Source: Cheilinus undulatus
Lineage: Eukaryota > Chordata > Actinopteri > Labriformes > Labridae
DNA: 64,000 nt
Direction: 5' to 3'
NCBI RefSeq assembly: GCF_018320785.1
Contig: NC_054865.1
Location: forward strand, 44,972,898 to 45,036,897
Below, one piece after another: positions 59,101 to 64,000 of this stretch. The notes under the pieces were generated by a model. It saw only the letters and a program-made list of their open reading frames with translations, did no database searches and was not told the DNA's origin. Each line of letters starts with the position of its first letter. The first letter of the stretch is position 1. The position numbers and the translations under genes were made by a program.

Positions 59101-62100
59101 CCTTGAGTGTCAGAAAGGCGCCCACAAATAAAATGTATTATTATTATTATTATTATTATTATTAAACTTTGTTTATGGAAAAAAAACTAGCCCGCTCATT
59201 AAATAATTTCTTTGTAAATGGAGGATAGTTTATGTTATTAGAAAAATCGCTTTGAAAGGCAGAAAACTGGTTTTCTTATTGAAGTTTTGTTTGGTTTGTG
59301 GAGAAAACTAACTTTGTTAATGGAATAATCTATTTGTTAATGGAAAACAGTAGTTTTGTTATTGAAAAAAACATTCTTTGTAAATGTAGAAAACTAGCTT
59401 TCTTATTACAGAATTTCTTGTTAATTGAGAAAATAGCTTTATTTTTGAAGATTTTATTTGCTAATGGTAAAAAATAACTTTTGTTATAGGAGAATTTCTT
59501 TGTTCATGTAGTAAAAATTGTATTCTTATTAATTTTTTTTTGTTAATTTAGAAAATCATCTTTATTCTGGTGCATAAGAAGCTCCCTGTCCTGACAGTTA
59601 AGTTCAACGGGATGGCTGATTACACGAATGTGGTGAAATAAAGGCTCATACAATTGTAAGAAAAGAGGCTGTACATTTAGAAACAGGCAACAATAAATGA
59701 ATATTATATATGGTGAGTATTTTGGTTCAAGATTATGGGTGACGGTTCACAGAAGTCTGCTGTAGTTTAACTATATCATGTTGGACATCGGCTTGCCTGG
59801 GGAAAAGAGGAATGCCGTTTATCAGTTTGGATTGTATACATTACCCGTAAGAGCATGAGTAATTCCCCTGATGGTTTATGTTAGCGCTGAGAATCACAAG
59901 AGTTCTCTCATGAAGCAGCACTCCCATCTTTCTCTGCTCAGCTGATGACATACTGCTGCTTAGACCAGTCTCCTGGTCTGTGTGATTGGTCCAGATCAGA
60001 TTGGTGTCATCAAACCCTTTATAATGGGGGCACCACAGTGCCACCATCTCTCCAGCCTTGATATATACCTCTTTTGGTCTCCATGAAAGCACGCCTGTGA
60101 AAAAAAGTCACGAGTTTAGTTAATCTGTCTTTTCAAACAGTAACAAAGATTAGATAGCAAACATGAAATGAATCAGCGCTATTACCATGCCCTTTGATCA
60201 CAAAGGTAAATGCTACTTCTTGTAAACCAATACCTTAACAGTGACAGAAATATTGTGAAACTTAGTGACCTTAAAAAAAAATCCCATTCAGTCTTCCAAT
60301 TTCCATGTAAGCAAATCTGGTCAATGTTTGTGGAAGTGCTAGAGCTGCTGATAAATGCTTACTTCATGTTGGTGGTCACATTTCACAGGAAATGACAGGC
60401 TTGTGGGCTGTTTAAAAGGTTGAAACACACTTTAAACGCAGATGTACCTTTATAACAATGAACATTGATGTTTTCATGTCATATGACTTTGTTGATGACT
60501 TATAAACCCCGTTTTGGTTTTAGGAAAAGAATCACAAAGACAGTCAGTATGTCACACGTCAGATGGATGATGATGGATAAGGAAGCTGTAACATCTCCTG
60601 CTACACGACTACTGTTAAAAATAAAACTGTCATAGCTACTGCTGCTGGAAAAAAAATCCTTTATACATGAAATCAAGACTTAAACATCTACAGAGCCCAT
60701 TTTGGAGGGAGCCAAACTCAAAAATTAAAGGTCAAAAGAATCTGCATGGAAATTTGTATGTTAATAAATAGAGGTATAAGAGGTACAAGGTAAAAGAATC
60801 TTTAACTACACTAGAATGGATGAAAATGAGTCAGAACTGTTAAGCTTCAGGGTTGAGTGTAGTAAACCCGGTATGCTTACAGCACCTGGTAGTCCCAGCT
60901 GGTTTTCCATCCAAGTGCTAACCTGGCCAGACAAGGCTGCCCATAAGGGGGGATAAAAGGGAGAGCTTTCTGGGGACCAGCATAGGGGCCCATGGAGGTC
61001 AGCAAAGTCATGGTGCATTCTAAAGTTCACCTGGGATAACCATATTTTATTTTTAACCTGAATAATAAATGCTCTTATAAGAGCAACAAAACATTACTTC
61101 TATTTATTTATGCTGTAGTACATGCCTTTATTTATATTTTAAGGATTTGAAAAAAAAAAACTTTCATTTCAGTAGAAATCTTACCAAATACCTATAGTTT
61201 TATTCTTAAATTAACTCGTTCTATTTTTACAAAAGATGAAAAAATAAACCATTTTAAATTGATTTAAAATGTTTGTTGTTTTATGGAAGGCATCCCGCAA
61301 CCCCTGTCTTTGTGTCTCGCAACCCTTGGGGGGTCCTGAACCCCACTTTGGGAACCACTGCGTTAAAATGTACTGTACTGCTTAAGCTGTCTTAAAATGG
61401 ATTACAGGAAAAAAACCAATGAGTCAAGAGATGAATAATGGGGACTGGAAGGAATTTTGCTGCATTTTTTTATTTGGGGAAATTTTGGCTCATTTTAGCT
61501 TTCTGTGTCTGAGTAATTAAAAAAACATCATCAAAAATTTGTAATACTGAATGAAGGATTAAGGTGGATAAATGCATGATTGTATCTGCTTCTATCTTGT
61601 ATCATTAAAAACAAATTATTACACATGTAACTTAAATAATTTGAGGGCCACTGAAAAAATTTGAGATGAAAATTCCTTTTCAATACTGAGGAAAAAGTCA
61701 GAATTCTAACTTCAATCTCAGAATTCTGTATTTTTTTTTTTTTTTAGAATTTTTTGTCTTTTCTCAATATTATGATAATATTTTCCAGAAACCCTAATCC
61801 TTCTAAGATCCTCCCCAGGACCAACACAAAAAAAGTGATGCATTATGGTCAAATTCACATCAATTCAATTTTTTTCTTCAATGAAAATCCAAACAAAATT
61901 GTCCTAAACACAAATGGATTGTTTTTGTATTTCATCTTAATTAGTTAATAATTACAAATCCAATTTTAACCTCAGATCAGACAGAGCCTCACACCCCCCT
62001 GAAATCTCAGGCGCCCCCTAAGGGGTTCCTGGACCCCAGGTTGGAAACCAAGGTGATGATTATCCCTCTTTTTGAATTAAGAACATGGTATGTAGGTATA

Positions 62101-62224
62101 ACATAGATGGGCAGTGATGATAATTCCTTTGTCAACAGTTTTTGACATATTGTAGTAAAGTGGTGGTTCTCTTACCTGTCACCAGAGCAGAGAGGAGAAG
62201 CAGAGGTACTGTGCCAGTCATCAT
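53163..62224 (-). CDS. il18r1-like tandem paralogue lacking a TIR domain (decoy-like), 9 coding exons
   Basis: Minus-strand exons: 62176-62224, 59845-60094, 57532-57718, 57255-57399, 57104-57166, 56011-56134, 55771-55916, 53414-53560, 53163-53257; total 1206 bases, 401 aa. Signal peptide MMTGTVPLLLLSALVT; Ig1 with MVALWCPHY and HQGNYSCSY; Ig2 with CTLNCPDVG and VYICTRSYSYNQHTYK; Ig3 with VVIECKAVIYSDF and KYTCKLESDDQ; TM near residues 326-350 (VTLVLSIGGIMMMIVLLTAV). All exons are open, phases match the 540-aa paralogue and several N-glycosylation sequons are kept. The tail starts like a TIR (DGKSHDVSL) but the exon is 102 bases against 147: 45 bases including box 2 are gone, and TGA follows QENV. 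The stop is 7 bases before the last exon junction, so nonsense-mediated decay is not expected. Length and layout recall mammalian IL1R2, but the relics show separate origin. Confidence 0.85.
53802..54240. mobile_element. Two hAT termini in an intron of the decoy-like gene
   Basis: CAGTGCTTGTCATCTGACGG then GGTCAGGACCCAAAAGTGG (53802 on), and CAGCGGTACTAAACTGCTGG then GGGAACCAAAAATG (54150 on). Both match a common fish hAT end (CAGTGGTTCTCAACTGGTGGG-like). They point the same way, and the opposite ends were not found. Confidence 0.4.
56180..57035. mobile_element. Tc1-like element, internally deleted
   Basis: Starts CAGTGCCTATTAAG after TA, with TTGGATGTTTTACCCTTTTT. The right end carries the inverse (AAAACATCTGAGGGATTG and TTTTTATAGGCACTG). 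The middle keeps transposase-like text (TAACGACACCTGTGTCTGGA) without an open frame. Sits between the linker and Ig3 exons of the decoy-like gene. Same terminal family as 31159 and 63190. Confidence 0.75.
58280..59560. repeat. Degenerate ~45-bp minisatellite in the decoy-like gene
   Basis: Recurring words: GAAAACTAGCTTTCTTATT, AGAATTTCTTTGTTAATGG and GAGAAAA, at irregular 40-60 base spacing for more than 1 kb. Units are diverged and have no ORF. An L2-type tail has inserted near 59050-59165. In the intron between Ig1 and Ig2. Confidence 0.65.
59050..59165 (+). mobile_element. L2-type LINE 3' tail
   Basis: GTGACCTTGAGTGTCAGAAA followed by GGCGCCCACAAATAAAATGT and an ATT microsatellite. This matches the 3' end style of the LINE at 39785-40772. 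Only the tail is present. Confidence 0.65.
60875..60933 (-). pseudogene. 5S rRNA-like fragment
   Basis: The plus strand reads GCTTACAGCACCTGGTAGTC, then CCATCCAAGTGCTAACCTGG. This is the complement of the 3' half of vertebrate 5S rRNA (ACCAGGTGCTGTAAGC end and the TTGGATGG loop). Only about 59 of 120 bases are present, and a few differ. It may be a 5S pseudogene or the relic of a 5S-derived SINE. In intron 1 of the decoy-like gene. Confidence 0.75.
61288..62056. mobile_element. Two hAT/Charlie-type right ends
   Basis: Complement near 61370 reads CAGTGGTTCCCAAAGTGGGG and complement near 62056 reads TTGGTTTCCAACCTGGGGTC followed by AGGAACCCC. Both are ends of the CAGnGGTTCCCAACCTGGGG class and face the same way. 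The matching left ends were not resolved. In intron 1 of the decoy-like gene. Confidence 0.45.
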
Positions 62225-62338
62225 AGTGATACCTCACAACAAGGATGTTCGCCTTGACTTGTCCACATGTCTCTTTATACTAGCAATTTAGGCTGAGTCA
62301 CTCAAACGTGTGAGTCAGCTTGTAAACAATCTGAGTCA
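62225..62338 (-). promoter_or_regulatory. Promoter of the decoy-like receptor: TATA box and three AP-1 sites
   Basis: On the minus strand TATAAA lies at 62274-62279, about 50 bases before the start codon. Upstream are three perfect TGAGTCA words on the plus strand: 62294-62300, 62311-62317 and 62332-62338. TGAGTCA is nearly palindromic and is the consensus AP-1 (Fos/Jun, BATF) site. Spacing is 17 and 21 bases. This suggests strong, inducible transcription in activated cells. Confidence 0.65.
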
Positions 62339-62867
62339 TATTGATCAGCTGTTCTAAAGCACTGCAGCCTGGCCGTAGCTTTCTGCGGTTTCCGTCAACC
62401 AAAAGTGAAAGAGGATATAGGAAACGTAAGGTAAATACTACATGAGAATTCCCAGAACGTCAGCTTTAACAGCCAAGACAAACACAGCAAAGTGTGTCTA
62501 TAGTTGCATAAACACTAACTAAATCTACAGTGCCATTTTTGCCTTTTCTTTCTTTCACACAGCCAAAGAATAAGCAGAAGTTTCCGTTTACTTCGCTAAA
62601 CCTTTAAAAATCAGAGAAAACATGTTAAGGCTTTACCTCTTGGAGCTGAAATCTGAGCTCTTCAAATTGTTGTAGCATTGAGACGTAGTACCCGGATTGG
62701 CGCGTGCACTGCGGGGGGTGCATTGCTAGGGGCAACCGCGGCTGTCAAACGCTTGTCTTGATGCCTGGCTGTTAGAGCCAAGAGGGAGAGCAAGAAGAGG
62801 AACTATGACTTTAAATAAATAGTTCCAAGCTTCATCTTGTGGAGTTTTCCCGGACGGTTTAAGAGAA
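62339..62867. other. Head-to-head intergenic region
   Basis: Between the decoy-like receptor and ccdc81. The right part near 62690-62760 is GC-richer (GGCGCGTGCACTGCGGGGGG, GGCAACCGCGGCTG) and probably holds the ccdc81 promoter. CGCGGTTGCCCCTAGCAA on the minus strand contains an RFX-like X-box half (GTTGCC), common upstream of ciliary genes. Confidence 0.4.
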
Positions 62868-63100
62868 ATGACGGACATACTGAGGCTGGTGTCAGAGGCG
62901 GACAGACGGACTTCACCTACTCTCTCTAAGCTGTCTGAAAACGGTCGGCAAACTTTTTAACGAGTAGGCTTAACTGCGCATGTCTGTCATTTCATTTTCT
63001 CTATGCTGCCATCTGACAATTCTTAATGTTTGTTGTAGATATCAACGGTATCTGGGCTGATGTGTCCGCTTATATTGAACGTCAGATGACCTTACAGAAG
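62868..63100 (+). CDS. ccdc81: ccdc81-like gene, first two coding exons (runs out of window)
   Basis: Exon 1 62868-62943 (MTDILRLVSEADRRTSPTLS and KLSEN) and exon 2 63039-63100 (DINGIWADVSAYIERQMTLQ K), joined in phase 1. The pattern PTLxxLSxxDIxxIWxxVSxxIxxQxxLxK is the start of the CCDC81 N-terminal domain, an HU-fold-like domain of a centrosome-associated coiled-coil protein. Exon 2 ends in phase 0 with a good GTTAGT donor, where family members continue with GVQIPGLGTF-type sequence. The rest lies outside the window. Transcribed away from the decoy-like receptor, with start codons about 640 bases apart, so some promoter sharing is possible. Confidence 0.75.
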
Positions 63101-63189
63101 GTTAGTCTGTCATTCTGTCTATCTGGCATGAACATGACAGGGACGCTATTGACTTTACATTATAGCCATATAGCATGATGGCCTATTTT

Positions 63190-63940
63190 CAGTGCCTAAA
63201 AAGTTTTAACCACTTTGGATGTTTTACCCTTTTACTGTTTTTTAATCAATCATGATCAATCTAGTTAGGCTTTTTGCACAAAAAAAAATCCAAAAACCAT
63301 CTTTAAAGTGAAAACAGATTTCTACAAAGTAATATCAATCAAATGAAAATACGTTATTTAAAATAAGTGACTGTAGAACATTCACCTCCTTTAAGCCAGT
63401 ATTTAGACGCACCTTTGGCTGCAATTACAGCTCCGCAAGATGTCTCAACTGGACTTGCATATCTATACACTGAAACTGTATTCCTTTCTTCTTTGCAAAA
63501 CTGCTCAATCTCTGTCAGGTTGCACAGGGATCAGGCGTGAACAGCCCTTTTCAAGTCCAGACACAATTTCTCAGTTGGATGGAGGTCACTCCAACAAGTT
63601 CACCTTGTTGTCTTCAAACCATTTCAGTGTAGCCTTCGCTGTATGCCTCAGGTTATTGTCTTGCTGGAATATAAATCTTTTCCCAATCTGTAATCCTCTT
63701 GCAGACTGAATAAGATTGTCCTCCAGGATTTTCCTATATTTTATTCATTTCAACCTCTACCTCTGCAAGCCTTACAGGGCTGGCTGCCGAGAAGCATCCC
63801 CACAATATGATGCTGTCACCACTGTATTTCTTTCTTTTTTTTTTTTTTGTCAAAAAGCCAAATTATATTGACCATGATTGAGTTATAAAATCAATAAAAG
63901 TGAAAAACATCCAAGGGTGTGAATATTTTTATAGGCACTA
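63190..63940 (-). mobile_element. Tc1-like element relic in ccdc81 intron 2
   Basis: Starts CAGTGCCTAAAAAG with TTGGATGTTTTACCC and ends AACATCCAAGGGTGTGAATA then TTTTTATAGGCACT. A few transposase-like stretches remain on the minus strand (the region around 63560-63800 includes CCACAATATGATGCT, complement of a usual transposase phrase). Frames are broken. It shares its termini with 31159-31690 and 56180-57035. Confidence 0.75.
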
Positions 63941-64000
63941 TTTAATATTTTAAAGCCAAGCCCCCCCAGGACCCACATCATTTTTTGTCAAACATTAAAA

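Overview
The window is vertebrate nuclear DNA, most likely from a percomorph teleost. It has split genes with GT-AG introns. The intergenic DNA and introns are full of fish-type repeats: Tc1-like elements, many short hAT elements, L2/Maui-type LINE 3' ends, a tRNA-derived SINE and several microsatellites. No intact retrovirus, Polinton or bacterial gene was recognised. Species assignment is inference.

Left part (1-13.7 kb). Two housekeeping genes lie head to head. stk16 (minus, 2642-6620 coding) rebuilds to exactly 305 codons with all kinase motifs. pcnp (plus, 8583-11131) rebuilds to 172 codons. Between them is about 1.4 kb without a recognisable gene. A Tc1 relic follows pcnp.

Middle and right part (13.8-62.3 kb). 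Three IL-1 receptor family genes run in the same (minus) direction. The first is il18rap (12 coding exons, 573 aa), whose second intron is about 8.9 kb. That intron holds a forward-strand fragment of a kinesin-1 heavy chain gene, itself shot through with transposons: a minisatellite-bearing hAT element with perfect target duplications, a nested hAT, a near-perfect 185-bp palindrome, a row of tRNA-like units, and a Tc1 relic. The second gene is a full three-Ig, TM, TIR receptor of 540 aa, best matched to il18r1. The third is a tandem paralogue of the second. Its signal peptide, three Ig domains and transmembrane exon are all open with correct splice phases, but its TIR domain has lost box 2 and carries two stops and a frame change. 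The predicted product is a 401-aa membrane receptor without a signalling domain, in effect a decoy receptor. Its upstream region has a TATA box and three perfect TGAGTCA (AP-1) sites in 45 bp.

Right end. ccdc81-like starts at 62868 on the plus strand, head to head with the decoy-like receptor gene, and runs out of the window. IL-18 uses IL18R1 plus IL18RAP as a pair, so the three receptor genes probably form one cytokine-receptor locus in which the third copy could compete for ligand. This last step is inference.

Coordinates of exons were derived by hand from splice signals, reading phase and family resemblance. Repeat family names rest on remembered terminal motifs, and where these are weak the confidence is low.
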